Below are positions 13,201-25,609 of a DNA stretch of 64,000 bases, in pieces (position 1 is the stretch's first letter; the number at the start of each line of letters is the position of its first letter). The notes under the pieces were generated by a model, which searched no databases, had not been told where the DNA came from, and saw only the letters and a program-made list of their open reading frames with translations. Where the stretch lies: positions 1,922,001-1,986,000 of the forward strand of contig JAWQEG010000082.1 of the NCBI GenBank assembly GCA_033782935.1, in the 5' to 3' direction. Made by a program: the position numbers and the translations under genes. The stretch comes from Petrolisthes cinctipes (lineage: Eukaryota; Arthropoda; Malacostraca; Decapoda; Porcellanidae).

Positions 13201-16200
13201 TTTGAAAATACTCTAACACGGAGTAGTCATGTACAGATCGCTTCTGGGACCCAAAAATATCGAATTTTCGGGTGTTTCAAACCTGAATTTGAGATATAAA
13301 CGGGTACAGAAGATGCATGCACATATCGACTTTGAACACTTAAAATATAGATTTTTAGCATGTTTTGAGCCTATATTTTGAAAACATTCTAGCACTAAGT
13401 AGACATTTACAGATCGCTTGTTGGACCTCAAAATATCGAATTTTCGGGTGTTGTGAGCCTGAATTTGAGATATAAACGGGTACAGAAGATGCATTCACAT
13501 ATCGACTCTTGGGCACCTAAAAGATCGATTTTTAGTATGTTATGGGCCTGTATTTTTAAAATACTCTAACATTGAGTAGGCATGTACAGTTCGCTTCTGG
13601 GACCCCAAAATATCAAATTTTCGGGTGTTTTGGGCTTGAATTTGAGATATAAACGGATACAGAAGATGCATGCACATATCGACTTTGGACACTTAAAATT
13701 TCAATTTTAGCATGTTTTTGAGCCTATATTTTGAAAACATTCTAGCACTGAGTAGGCATGTACAGATCGCTTCTGGGACCCCAAAATATCGAACTTTTGG
13801 GTGTTTTGAGGTTGAATTTGGGATATAAACGGGTGCAGAAGATGCATACACACATTGACTTTGGTCACCTAAAATATCAATTTTCAGCATGTTTTGGGCC
13901 TGTATTTTGAAAATACTCTAACACGGAGTAGGCAAGTTCAGATCGCTTCTGGGACCCCAAAATATCGAATTTTCGGGTGTTTTGGGACTGAATTTGAGAT
14001 ATAGACTTTATTCACCTAAAATATCGATTTTTAGCATGTTTTGGGCCTATATTTTGAAAATATTCTAGCACTAAGTAGGCATGTACAGATCGCTTCTGGG
14101 ACTCCAAAATAACGAATTTTCGGGGTTTTTTAGCCTAAATTTGAGATATAAACGGGTACAGAAGATGCATGCACATATCGACTTTGGACACTTAAAATAT
14201 CGATTTTTAGCATGTTTTGAGCCTATATTTTGAAAATATTCTAGCACTGAGTAGGTGCCGTACAGATTGCTTCTGGGACCCAAAAATATCGAATTTTCGG
14301 GTGTTTTGATCTTGAATTTGGGATATAAACGGGTGCAGAAGATGCATACACATATTGACTTTAGGCACATAAAATATCGATTTTCAGCATGTTTTGGTCC
14401 TGCATCTGAGTAGGCATGTACATATCGCTTCTGGGACCCCAAAATATCGAATTTTTGAGTGTTTGGAGCCTGAATTTGATATATAAATGGGTACAGATGA
14501 TTCATCCACATATCGACTTTGGACACTTAAAATATCGATTTTTAGCATGTTTTGAGCCTATATTTTGAAAACATTCTAGTACTAAGTAGGCATTTACAGA
14601 TCACTTCTGGGACCCCAAAATATCGAATTTTCGGGTGTTTTGAACCTGAATTTGAGATATAAACGGGTACAGAAGATGCATCCGCATATCGACTTTTAGG
14701 CACCTAAAAGATCGATTTTCAGTATGTTTTGGGCCTGTATTTTGAAAATACTCTAACACGGAATAGACATGTACAGTTCGCTTGTGGGACACCAAAATAT
14801 CGAATTTTCGGGTGTTTTGGGCCTGAATTTGAGATATTGACTTTGGGCACCTAAAATATCGATTTTTAGCATGTTTTCGGCCGATATTTTGAAAATATTC
14901 TTGCACTGAGTAGTCATGTACAGATCGCTTCAGGGACCGCAAAATAACGAATTTTTGGGTATTTTGAGCCTGAATTTGAGATATAAACGGGTACATAAAA
15001 TGCATGCACATATTGACTTTCGGCACCTACAATATCGATTTTGAGCATGTTTTGGGTCTGTATCTTGAAAACATTCTAACTAGGAGTAGGCATGTACAGA
15101 TCGCTTCTAGGACCCAAAAATACCGAATTTTCGGGTGTTTGGAGCCTGAATTTGAGATATAAACGGGTACAGAAGATGCATGCACATATCGACTTTGGAC
15201 ACTTAAAATATCGATTTTTAGCATGTTATGAGCCTATATTATGAAAACATTCTAGCACTAAGTAGGCATTTACAGATCACTTCTGGGACCCCAAAATATC
15301 GAATTTTCGGGTGTTTTGAGCCTGAATTTGAGATATAAACGGGTACAGAAGATGCATTCACATATCGACTTTTGGGCACCTAAAAGATCGATTTTCAGTA
15401 TGTTTTGGGCCTGTAATTTGAAAATACTCTAACAAGGAGTAGGCATATACAGTTCGCTTCTGGGACCCTAAAATATCGAATTTTCGGGTGTTTTGGGCCT
15501 GAATTTGAGATATCGACTTAGGGCACCTAAAATATCGATTTTTAGCATGTTTTGGGTCTATATTTTGAAAATATTCTAGCACTAAGTAGGCATGTACAGA
15601 TCACTTCTGAGACCCCAAAATATTGAATTTGTGGGTGTTTTGAGCCTTAATTTGAGATATAAACGGGTACAGAAGATGCATCCACATATCGACTTTTCGG
15701 CACCTAAAAGATCGATTTTCAGTATGTTTTGGGCCTGTATATTGAAAATACTCTAACACAGAGTAGGCATGTACAGATAGCTTCTGGGACCCCAAAATAT
15801 TCGAATTTTCGGGTGTTTTGGGCCTGAAATTGAGATATCAACTTTGGGCACCTAAAATATCGATTTTTAGCATGTTTTGGGCCTATATTTTGAAAATATT
15901 ATAGCACTGAGTAGGCATGTACAGATCGCTTGTGGGACCCCAAAATATCGAATTTTCGGGTGTTTTGAGCCTGAATTTGAGATATAAACGGGTACAGACA
16001 ATGCATGCACTTTGAGCACCTAAAATATCGATTTTCAGCATGTTTTCGACCAGTATTTTGAAAATACTTTAACACTGAGTAGGCATGTACAGATCGCTTC
16101 TCGGACCCAAAAATATCGAATTTTCGAGTGTTTTGAGCCTGAATTTGAGATATAAACAGGTACTAAAGATGCATGCACATATCGACTTTTGGGCACCTAA

Positions 16201-18121
16201 AATATCGATTTTGTGCATTTTTTGGGTCTGTATCTTAAAAACATTTTAACTAGGAGTAGGCATGTACAGATCGCTTCTAGGCCAAAAAAATACCGAATTT
16301 TCGGGTGTTTTGAGCCTGAATTTGAGATATAAACGGGTACAGAATATGCATGCACATATCGACTTTAGACACTTAAAATATCGATTTTTAGCATGTTTTG
16401 AGCCTATATTTTGAAAATACTCTAACACGGAGTAGGCATGTATAGTTCGCTTCTGGGACCCCAAAATATCGAATTTTCGGGTGTTTTGGGCCTGAATTTG
16501 ATATATCGACTTTGGGCACCAAAAATATCGATATTTAGCATGTTTTGGATCTATATTTTGAAAATATTCTAGCACTAAGTAGGCATGTACAGATCACTCC
16601 TGAGACCCCAAAATATTGAATTTTTGTGTTTTTTGAGCCTGAACTTGTGATATAAACTGGTACAGAAGATGCATCAACATATCGACTTTTCGGCACCTAA
16701 AAGATCGATTTTCAGTATGTTTTGGGCCTGTATATTGAAAATACTCTAACACGGAGTAGGCATGTACAGATCGCTTATGGGACCCCAAAATATCGAATTT
16801 TCGGGTGTTTTGGGCCTGAAATTGAGATATCGACTTTGGGCACCTAAAATATCGATTTTTAGCATGTTTTGGGCCTATATTTTGAAAATATTCTAGCACT
16901 GAGTAGGCATGTACAGATCGCTTCTGAGACCCCAAAGTATCGAATTTTCGGGTGTTTTGAGCCTTAATTTGTGATATAAACGGGTACAGAAGATGCATGC
17001 ACATATCAACTTTGGACACTTAAAATATCGATTTTTGCATGTTTTGAGCCTATATTTTGAAAACATTCTAGCACTGAGTAGGCATGTACAGATCGCTTCT
17101 GGGACACAAAAATATCGAATTTTCGGGTGTTTTGAGGTTGAATTTGGGATATAAACGGGTGCAGAATATGCATACACGTATTGACTTTCGGCACCTAAAA
17201 TATCTATTTTCAGCATGTTTTGGGCCAGTATCTGAGTAGGCATGTAGAGATCGCTTCTGGGACCCCAAAATATCGAATTTTCGGGTGTTTTGAGCCTGAA
17301 TTTGAGATATAAACGGGTACAGAAAATGCATGCACTTTGGGCACATAAAATATCGATTTTCAGCATGTTTTGGACCTGTATTTTGAAAATACTTTAACAC
17401 GGAGTAGGCATGTACAGATCGCTTCTCGGACCCAAAAATATCGAATTTTCGGGTGTTTTGAGCCTGAATTTGAGATATAAACAGGTACTAAAGATGCATG
17501 AACATATCGACTTTTGGGCACCTAATATATCGATTTTGAGCATGTTTTGGGTCTGTATCTTGAAAACATTTTAACTAGGAGTAGGCATATACAGATCGCT
17601 TCTAGGACCAAAAAATACCGAATTTTCGGGTGTTTTGAGCCTGAATTTGAGATATAAACGGAAACAGAATATGCATGCACATATCGACTTTGGACACTTA
17701 AAATATCGATTTTTAGCGTGTTTTGAGCCTATATTTTTAAAACATTCTAGCACTCAGTAGGCATGTACAGATCGCTTCCGGGACCCAAAAATATCGAATA
17801 TTCGGGTGTTTTGAGGTTGAATTTGATATATAAATGAGTGCATAAGATGCATACACATATTGACTTTGGGCACCTAAAATATCGATTTTCAGCATGTTTT
17901 GGGCCTGTATCTGAGTAGGCATGTAGAGATCGCTTTTGGGACCCCAAAATATCGAATTTTCGGGGGTTTGGAGCCTGAATTTGAGATATAAACGGGTACA
18001 GATGATGAATGCACATATCGACTTTTTGGCACCTAAAAGATCGATTTTCAGTATGTTTTGGGCCTGTATTTTGAAAATATTCTTGCACTAAGTAGGCATG
18101 TACAGATCACCTCTAGGACCT
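10245..18121 (+). repeat. 7,877-bp higher-order repeat, copy 2
   Basis: This is the tandem partner of 2368-10244, directly adjacent and in the same orientation. Monomer order and all length-class junctions are preserved. The near identity over almost 8 kb contrasts with the much larger differences between neighbouring monomers inside the unit, which is the standard signature of a recently amplified HOR. Part of this copy, about 16900-17900, has a further diverged relative at 20432-21432 (offset 3,532). Confidence 0.93.
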
Positions 18122-18265
18122 CAAAATATCGAATTTTCGGGTGTTTTGAGCCTGAATTTGAGATATAAACGGGTACAGAAGATGCATGCACATATCGTCT
18201 TTGGACACTTAAAATATCGATTTTTAGCATGTTTTGAGCCTATATTTTGAAAACATTCTAGCACT
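18122..18265 (+). repeat. Truncated third start of the 7,877-bp HOR
   Basis: The first about 144 bp of the HOR reappear here (compare 2368 and 10245), then agreement ends near CTAGCACTGAGTAGTTATTTAC, where the other two copies read CTAGCACTAAATAGTCATTTAC. The rare CATATCGTCTTTGG in this copy resembles CATATCGTATTTGG in copy 2, while copy 1 has CATATCGACTTTGG. This is the right-hand edge of the homogenised block. Confidence 0.8.
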
Positions 18266-19831
18266 GAGTAGTTATTTACAAATCGCTTCTGGGACATAAG
18301 AATATCGAATTTTCGGGTGTTTTGAGGTTGAATTTGGAATATAAACGGGTGCAGAAGATGCATACACATATTGACTTTGGTCACCTAAAATATCGATTTT
18401 CAGCATGTTTTGGGCCTGTATCTAATTAGGCATGTACATATCGCTTCTGGGACCCCAAAATATCGAATTTTCGGGTGTATGGAGCCTGAATTTGAGATAT
18501 AAACGGGTACAGAACATGCATCCACATATCGACTTTGGACTCTTAAAATATCGATTTTTAGTATGTTTTGGGCCTATATTTTGAAAATATTTTAGCACTG
18601 ACTAGGCATGTACAGATCGCTTTTGGGACCCCAAAATAACAAATTTTCGGGTATTTTGAGCATGGATTTGAGATATAAACGGGTACAGAAAATGCATGCA
18701 CATATTGACTTTGGGCACCTAAAATATCGATTTTCAGCATGTTTTGGGCCTGTATTTTGAAAATATTCTAACACGGAGTAGGCATGTACAGATCGCTTTT
18801 GGGACCCAAAAATATCGAATTTTCGGGTGTTTTGAGCCTGAATTTGAGATATAAACGGGTACAGAAGATGCATGCACATATCGACTTTGGACACATAAAA
18901 TATCGATTTTCAGTATGTTTTGGGCCTGTTATTTGAAAATACTCTAACACGGAGTAGGCATGTACAGTTCGCTTTTGGGACCCCAAAATATCGAATTTTC
19001 AGGTGCTTTGGGCCTGAATTTGAGATATCGACTTTGGGCACCTAAAATATCGATTTTTAGCATGTTTTGGGCCTATATTTTGAAAATATTCTAGCACTAA
19101 GTAGGCATGTACAGATCACTTCTGGGACCCCAAAATATCGAATTTTCGGTTGTTTTGAGCCTGAATTTGAGATAAACGGGAACAGAAGATGCATGCACAT
19201 ATCGACTTTTGACACTTAAAATATCGATTTTTAGCGTGTTTTTGAGCCTATATTTTGAAAACATTCTAGCACTGAGTAGGCATGTACAGATCGCTTCTGG
19301 GACCCAAAAATATTGAATTTTCGGGTGTTTTGAAGTTGAATTTGGGATATAAATGGGTGCAGAAGATGCATACACACATTGACTTTGGTCACCCAAAATA
19401 TCGATTTTCAGCATGTTTTGGGCCTGTATTTTGAAAATACTCTAACACGGAGTAGGCAAGTTCAGATCGCTTCTGAAACCCCAAAATATCGAACTTTCGG
19501 GTGTTTGGAGCATGAATTTGAGATATAAACGGGTACAGAAGATGCATCCACATATCGACTTTTGGGAACCTAAAAGATTGATTTTCAGTGTGTTTTGGGC
19601 CTGTATATTGAAAATACTCTAACACGGAGTAGGCATGTACAGATCGCTTCTGGGACCCCAAAATATCGAATTTTCAGGTATTTTGAGCCTGAATTTGAGA
19701 TATAAACGAGTGCAGAAGATGCATACAGATATTGACTTTGGGCACCTAAAATATCGATTTTCAGCATGTTTTGGGCCTGTATCTGAGTAGGGATGTACAG
19801 ATCGCTTCTGGGACCCCAAAATAAAGATTTT

Positions 19832-20479
19832 TCAGGTGTTTGGAGCTTGAATTTGTGATATAAACGGGTACAGAAGATGCATGCACATATCGACTTTTGG
19901 GCACCTAAAAGATCGATTTTCAGTATGTTTTGGGCCTTTATGTTGAAAATACTCTAACACGGAGTAGGCATGTACCGTTCGCTTCTGGGACCCCAAAATA
20001 TCGAATTTTCGGGTGTTTTGGGCCTGAAATTGAGATATCGACTTTGGGCACCTAAAATATCGATTTTTAGCATGTTTTGGGCCTATATTTTGAAAATATT
20101 GTAGCACTGAGTAGGCATGTACAGATCGCTTCTGAGTCCCCAAAATATCGAATTTTCGGGTGTTTTGAGCCTGAATTTGAGATATAAACGGGTACAGAAG
20201 ATGCATCCACATATCGACTTTTGGGCACCTAAGAGATCGATTTTCAGTATGTTTTGGGCCTGTATATTGAAAATACTCTAACACGGAGTAGGCATGTACA
20301 GATCGCTTCTGGGACCCCAAAATATCGAATTTTCGGGTGTTTTGGGCCTGAAATTGAGATATCGACTTTGGGCACCTAAAATATCGATTTTTAGCATGTT
20401 TTGGGCCTATATTTTGAAAATATTGTAGCACTGAGTAGGCATGTACAGATCGCTTCTGAGACCCCAAAATATCGAATTT
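19832..20479 (+). repeat. Tandem pair of 324-bp dimers (177 + 147)
   Basis: Two adjacent 324-bp units lie at 19832-20155 and 20156-20479. Each consists of one 177-bp full monomer (CACCTAAAAGATCGATTTTCAG form) followed by one 147-bp short monomer. In the second unit the landmarks lie at 20156, 20333 and 20480. Both short monomers carry the otherwise uncommon GAAAATATTGTAGCAC. The pair keeps a minus-strand frame open through both units because 177 and 147 are multiples of three; this is a phase effect, not a gene. Confidence 0.9.
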
Positions 20480-21432
20480 TCGGGTGTTTTGAGCCTTAAT
20501 TTGTGATATAAACGGGTACAGAAGATGCATGCACATATCAACTTTGGACACTTAAAATATCGATTTTTGCATGTTTTGAGCCTATATTTTGAAAACATTC
20601 TAGCACTGAGTAGGCATGTACAGATCGCTTCTGTGACACAAAAATATCGAATTTTCGGGTGTTTTGAGGTTGAATTTGGGATATAAACGGGTGCAGAATA
20701 TGCATACATGTATTGACTTTCGGCACCTAAAATATCTATTTTCAGCATGTTTTGGGCCAGTAACTGAGTAGGCATGTACAGATCGCTTCTGGGACCCCAA
20801 AATATCGAATTTTCGGGTGTTTTGAGCCTGAATTTGAGATATAAACGGGTACAGAAAATGCATGCACTTTGGGCACATAAAATATCGATTTTCAGCATGT
20901 TTTGGACCTGTATTTTGAAAATACTTTAACACGGAGTAGGCATGTACAGATCGCTTCTCGGACCCAAAAATATCGAATTTTCGGGTGTTTTGAGCCTGAA
21001 TTTGAGATATAAACAGGTACTAAAGATGCATGAACATATCGACTTTTGGGCACCTAAAATATCGATTTTGAGCATGTTTTCGGTCTGTATCTTGAAAACA
21101 TTCTAACTAGGAGTAGGCATATACAGATCGCTTCTAGGACCAAAAAATACCGAATTTTCGGTTTTTTTTAAGCCTGAATTTGAGATATAAACGGGTACAG
21201 AATATGCATGCACATATCGACTTTGGACACTTAAAATATCGATTTTTAGCATGTTTTGAGCCTATATTTTTAAAACATTCTAGTACTCAGTAGGCATGTA
21301 CAGATTGCTTCTGGGGCCCAAAAATATCGAATTTTCGGGTGTTTTGAGGTTGAATTTGGGATATAAACGGCTGCAGAAGATGCATTCACATATTGACTTT
21401 GGGCACCTAAAATATCGATTTTCAGCATGTTC
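20432..21432 (+). repeat. Diverged relative of 16900-17900
   Basis: This segment follows 16900-17900 of HOR copy 2 at an offset of 3,532 bp (and 9023-10023 of copy 1). Shared rare features are GAGCCTTAATTTGTGATATA, CGATTTTTGCATG (one A fewer), AAATATCTATTTTCAGC and TTTTTAAAACATTCTAG. Differences include CGGCTGCAG at about 21371. It looks like an old copy of the HOR's distal part stranded outside the homogenised block. Confidence 0.8.
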
Positions 21433-22338
21433 TGGGCCTGTATCTGAGTAGGCATGTACAGATCGCTTCTGGGACCCCAAAATATCGAATTTTCGGGTGT
21501 TTAGAGCCTGAATTTGAGATATAAACGGGTACAGAAGATGCATGCACATATCGACTTTTGGGCACCTAAAAAATCGATTTTCTGTATGATTTGGGGCTGT
21601 ATTTTGAAAATACTCTAACATAGAGTAGTTTGTACAGATCGCTTCTGGGACCCCAAAATATCGAATTTTCTGGTGTTTTGGGCCAGAATTTGATATATCG
21701 ACTTTAGGCACCTAAAATATCGATTTTTAGCATGGTTTGGGACTATATTTTATAAGTATTCTAGCACTGAGTAAGCATGTACAGATCGCTTCTAGGACCC
21801 CAAAATATCGAATTTTCGGGTGTTTTGAGCCTGAATTTGAGATATATACGAGTATAGAAAATGCATGCACTTTGGGCACCTAAAATATCGATTTTCAGCA
21901 TGTTTTGGACCTGTATTTTGAAAATACTTTAACACGGAGTAGGCATGGACAGATCGCTTTTGGGACCCAAAAATATCTAATTTTTGGGCGTTTTGAGCCT
22001 GAATTTGAGATATAAACAGGTACTAAAGATGCCTGCACATATCGACTTTGGGCACCTAAAATATCGATTTTGAGCATGTTTTGAGCCTATATTTTGAAAA
22101 CATTCTAGCACTGAGTAGGCATCTACAGATCGCTTCTGGGACCCAAAAATATCGAATTTTCGGGTGTTTTGAGGTTAAATTTGGGATATAAACGGGTACA
22201 GAAAAGATGCATTTACATATCGACTTTTGGGCACCTAAAAGATCGATTTTCAGTATGTTTTGAGCCTGTATTTTGAAATTACTCTAACACTGAGTAGGCA
22301 TGTTCTGTACGCTTCTGGGACCCAAAAATATCGAATTT

Positions 22339-22485
22339 TCGGGTGTTTTGGGCCTGAATTTGAGATATCGACTTTGGGGATCTAAAATATCGATTTTTAG
22401 CATGTTTTGGGCCTATATTTTGAAAATATTCTAGTACTAAGTAGGCATGTACAGATCACTTCTGGGACCCCAAAATATCGAATTT
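22339..22485 (+). repeat. Example short monomer, 147-bp class
   Basis: Measured from one TCGGG landmark to the next, this monomer is 147 bp. It reads GAGATATCGACTTTGGGG where full monomers carry 29 further bases (ATAAACGGG through GCACAT) between GAGAT and ATCGAC, so the loss sits entirely in half A. The junction is the same in every short monomer I looked at, which suggests one ancestral deletion later spread by exchange. Short monomers typically follow a monomer ending in the ACTCTAACACGGAGTAGG variant and carry GGGCCTGAATTTGAG rather than GAGCCTGAATTTGAG. Confidence 0.92.
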
Positions 22486-22647
22486 TCGGGTGTTTTGAGC
22501 CTGAATTCGAGATATAAACGGGTACAGATGATGCATGCACATATCGACTTTGGACACTTAAAATATCGATTTTTAGCATGTTTTGAGCCTATATTTTGAA
22601 AAAATTCTAGCACTGAGTAGGCATGTACAGATCGCTTCTGGGACCCA
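22472..22647 (+). repeat. Reference full-length monomer (176 bp)
   Basis: This monomer is chosen as a clean example of the full class. Half A is 22472-22559 and half B is 22560-22647, each exactly 88 bp and each opening with AAAATATCGA. The halves share GTTTTGAGCC at half-positions 21-30, a GCATG(C/T)ACA block near 62-70 and ATCG at 72-75. Compared base by base without gaps they agree at 57 of 88 positions. The next monomer starts at 22648. The 177-bp form differs by one extra T in the CGACTTT run of half A. The strand is arbitrary and only marks the orientation used to describe the unit. Confidence 0.93.
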
Positions 22648-23689
22648 AAAATATAGAATTTTCAGGTGTTTTGAGGTTGAATTTGGGATATAAACGGGTG
22701 CAGAAGATGCATACACATGTTGACTTTGGTCACCTAAAATATCGATTTTCAGCTTGTTTTGGCCTGTATTTTGAAAATACTCTAACACGGCGTAAGCAAG
22801 TACAGATCGCTTCTGGGACCCCAAAATATCGAATTTTCGGGTGTTTTGAGCCTGAATTTGAGATATACACAGGTACAGAAGATGCATCCGCATATCGACT
22901 TTTGGGCACCTAAAAGATTGATTTTCAGTATGTTTTGGGCCTGTATTTAGAAAACATTCTAACTAGGAGTAGAGATGTACAAATCGCTTCTGGGACCCAA
23001 AAATACCGAATTTTCGGGTGTTTTGAGCCTGAATTTGAGATATAAACGGGTACAGAAGATGCATGCACATATCGACTTTGGACACTTAAAATATCGATTT
23101 TTAGCATGTTTTGAGCCTATATTATAAAAACATTCTAGCACTGACTAGACATGTACAGATCGGTTCTGGGACCAAAAATTATCAAATTTTCGGGTGTTTT
23201 GAGGTTGAATTTGAGATATAAACGAGTGCAGAAGATGCATACACATGTTGACTTTGGGCACCTAAAATATCGATTTTCAGCATGTTTTGTGCCTGCATCT
23301 GAGTGGGCATGTACAGATCGCTTCTGGGACCCCAAAATATCGAATTTTCGGGTGTTTTGAGCCTGAATTTGAGATATAAACGGGTACAGAAGATGCATCC
23401 ACATATCGACTTTTGGGCACCTAAATGATCGATTTTCAGTATGTTTTGAGCCTGTATTTTGAAAATACTCTAACACTGAGTAGGCATGTTCATTTCGCTT
23501 CTGGGACCCAAAAATATCGAATTTTCGGGTGTTTTGGGCCTGAATTTGAGATATCGACTTTGGGGACCTAAAATATCGATTTTTAGCATGTTTTGGGCCT
23601 GTATTTTGAAAATATTCTAGTACTGAGTAAGCATGTACAGATCGCTCCTAGGACCCCAAAATATCGAATTTTTGGGTGTTTTGGGCCTA

Positions 23690-25609
23690 AATTTGAGATA
23701 TAAACGGGTACAGAAAATGCATGCACTTTGGGCACCTAAAATATCGATTTTCAGCATGTTTTGAGCTTATATTTTGAAAACATTCTAGCACTGAGTAGGC
23801 ATGTACAGATCGCTTCTGGGACCCAAAAATATCAAATTTTCGGGGGTTTGGAGCCTGAATTTGAGATATAAACGGGTACAGAAGATGCATGCACATATCG
23901 ACTTTTGGGCACCTAAAAAATCGATTTTCTGTATGATTTGGGGCTGTATTTCAAAAATACTCTAACATAAAGTAGGCATGTACAGATCGCTTCTGAGACC
24001 CCAAAATATCGAATTTTCGGGTGTTTTGAGCATTATTTTGAGATTTAAACGGGTACAGAAAATGCATGCACTTTGGGCACCTAAAATATCGATTTTCAGC
24101 ATGTTTTGAACCTGTATTTTGAATATACTTTAACACGGAGTAGTCATGTACAGATCGCTTCTGGGGCCCCAAAATATCGAATTTGCGGGTGTTTTGAGCC
24201 TGAATTTGAGATATAAACAGGTACTAAAGATGCATGCACATATTGAATTTGGACCCTTAAAATATCGATTTTTAGCTTGTTTAAGCCAATATTTTGAAAA
24301 CATTCTAACACTCAGTAGGCATGTACAGATCGTTTCTGGAACCCAAAAATATTAAATTTTCCGGTGTTTTGAGGTTGAATTTGATATATAAATGAGTGCA
24401 GAAGATGGATACACATATTGACTTTGGGCACCTAAAAGATCGATTTTCAGTATGTTTTGGGCCTATATTTTGAAAATATTATAGCACTAAGTAGGCATGT
24501 ACAGATCACTTCTGGGACCCCAAAATATCGAATTTTCGGGTTTTCTGAGGTTAAATTTGACATATAAATGAGTGCAGAAGATGCATACACATATTGACAT
24601 TGGACACCTAAAATATCGACTTTCAGCATGTTTTGGGCCTGTATCTGAGTAGGCATGTACAGATCGCTTCTGGGACCCCAAAATATCGGATTTTCGGGTG
24701 TTTTGGGCCTAAATTTGAGATATAAACGGGTACAGAAAATGAATGCACTTTGGGCACCTAAAATATCGATTTTCAGCATGTTTTGACCTTATATTTTGAA
24801 AACATTCTAGCACTGAGTAGGCATGTACAGATCGCTTCTGGGACCCAAAAATATCGAATTTTCGTGTTTTTGGAGCCTGAATTTAAAATATAAACGGGTA
24901 CAGAAGATGCATGCACATATCGACTTTTGGGCACATAAAAAACCGATTTTCTGTATGATTTGGGGCTGTATTTTAAAAATACTCAAACATAAAGTAGGCA
25001 TGTATAGATCGCTTCTGGAACCCCAAAATATCGAATTTTCGGGTGTTTTGGGCCTGAATTTGTGATATCGACTTTGGGCACCTAAAATATCGATTTATAG
25101 CATGTTTTGGGCCTATATTTTGAAAATATTCTAGCACTGAGTAAGCATGTACAGATCGCTTCTGGGACCCCAAAATATCGAATTTACGGGTGTTTTGAGC
25201 CTTATTTTGAGATTTAAACGGGTACAGAAAATGCATGCACTTTGGGCACCTAAAATATCGATTTTCAGCATGTTTTGAACCTGTATTTTGAATATACTTT
25301 AACACGGAGTAGGCATGTACAGATCGCTTCTGGGACCCCAAAATATCGAATTTGCGGGTGTTTTAAGCCTGAATTTGAGATATAAACGGGTACAGAAGAT
25401 GCATGCACATATCGACTTTGGACACTTAAAATATTGATTTTTAGCTTGTTTTGAGCCTATATTTTAAAAACATTCTAACACTCAGTAGGCATGTACAGAT
25501 CGCTTCTGGGACCCAAAAATATCGAATTTTCGGGTGTTTTAAGGTTAAATTTGAGATACAAACGAGTGCAAAAGATGCATACACATATTGACTTTGGACA
25601 CCTAAAATA
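23690..25609 (+). repeat. Duplicated segment, offset 1,021 then 1,169 bp
   Basis: The stretch 23690-24000 matches 24711-25020 at offset 1,021, and 24001-24440 matches 25170-25609 at offset 1,169. Markers are GTATGATTTGGGGCTG, CATAAAGTAGGCATGTA, TTATTTTGAGATTTAAACGG and TTTTTAGCTTG. The 148-bp jump is one short monomer (about 25021-25169) present only in the second copy. The first offset equals roughly six monomers. Confidence 0.8.
25186..25353 (+). repeat. Example monomer, 168-bp class
   Basis: The landmark-to-landmark length is 168 bp. Half A reads ATGCATGCACTTTGGGCACC, lacking the 8 bases ATATCGAC present between GCATGCAC and TTTGGGC in full monomers. Deletion between the two short AC repeats would give this product. 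The class is common at 8,100-9,500, 16,000-17,400, 20,800-25,900 and 28,000-32,400 and rare elsewhere, so it marks a subset of the array. Confidence 0.87.

Noticed and set aside
2368..18121. The two 7,877-bp copies as a pure assembly artefact
   Set aside because: They differ at a number of individual positions along their length, which an artificial duplicate of one read set would not show. Read-level confirmation is still not possible from sequence alone.
19832..20551. Minus-strand open frame of 239 codons, and dozens like it (e.g. 4678-5286, 27603-28352)
   Set aside because: The frames are made of the satellite monomer itself, repeat every 49 or 59 codons, exist in more than one frame at once, start and stop wherever a class change or point mutation falls, and resemble no protein family I know.
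22472..22500. Possible CENP-B box in the TATCGAATTTTCGGGT region
   Set aside because: The CENP-B core needs TTCG, four bases, A, two bases, then CGGG. Here ATCG replaces TTCG, and only six bases, not seven, separate it from CGGG. The resemblance is suggestive but fails on spacing and sequence.
22551..22575. AAAATATCGATTTT as a cruciform or regulatory hairpin
   Set aside because: It is an imperfect palindrome of seven pairs with one mismatch around ATCGAT, without a loop, present in every monomer. It fits general satellite composition and gives no specific regulatory signal.
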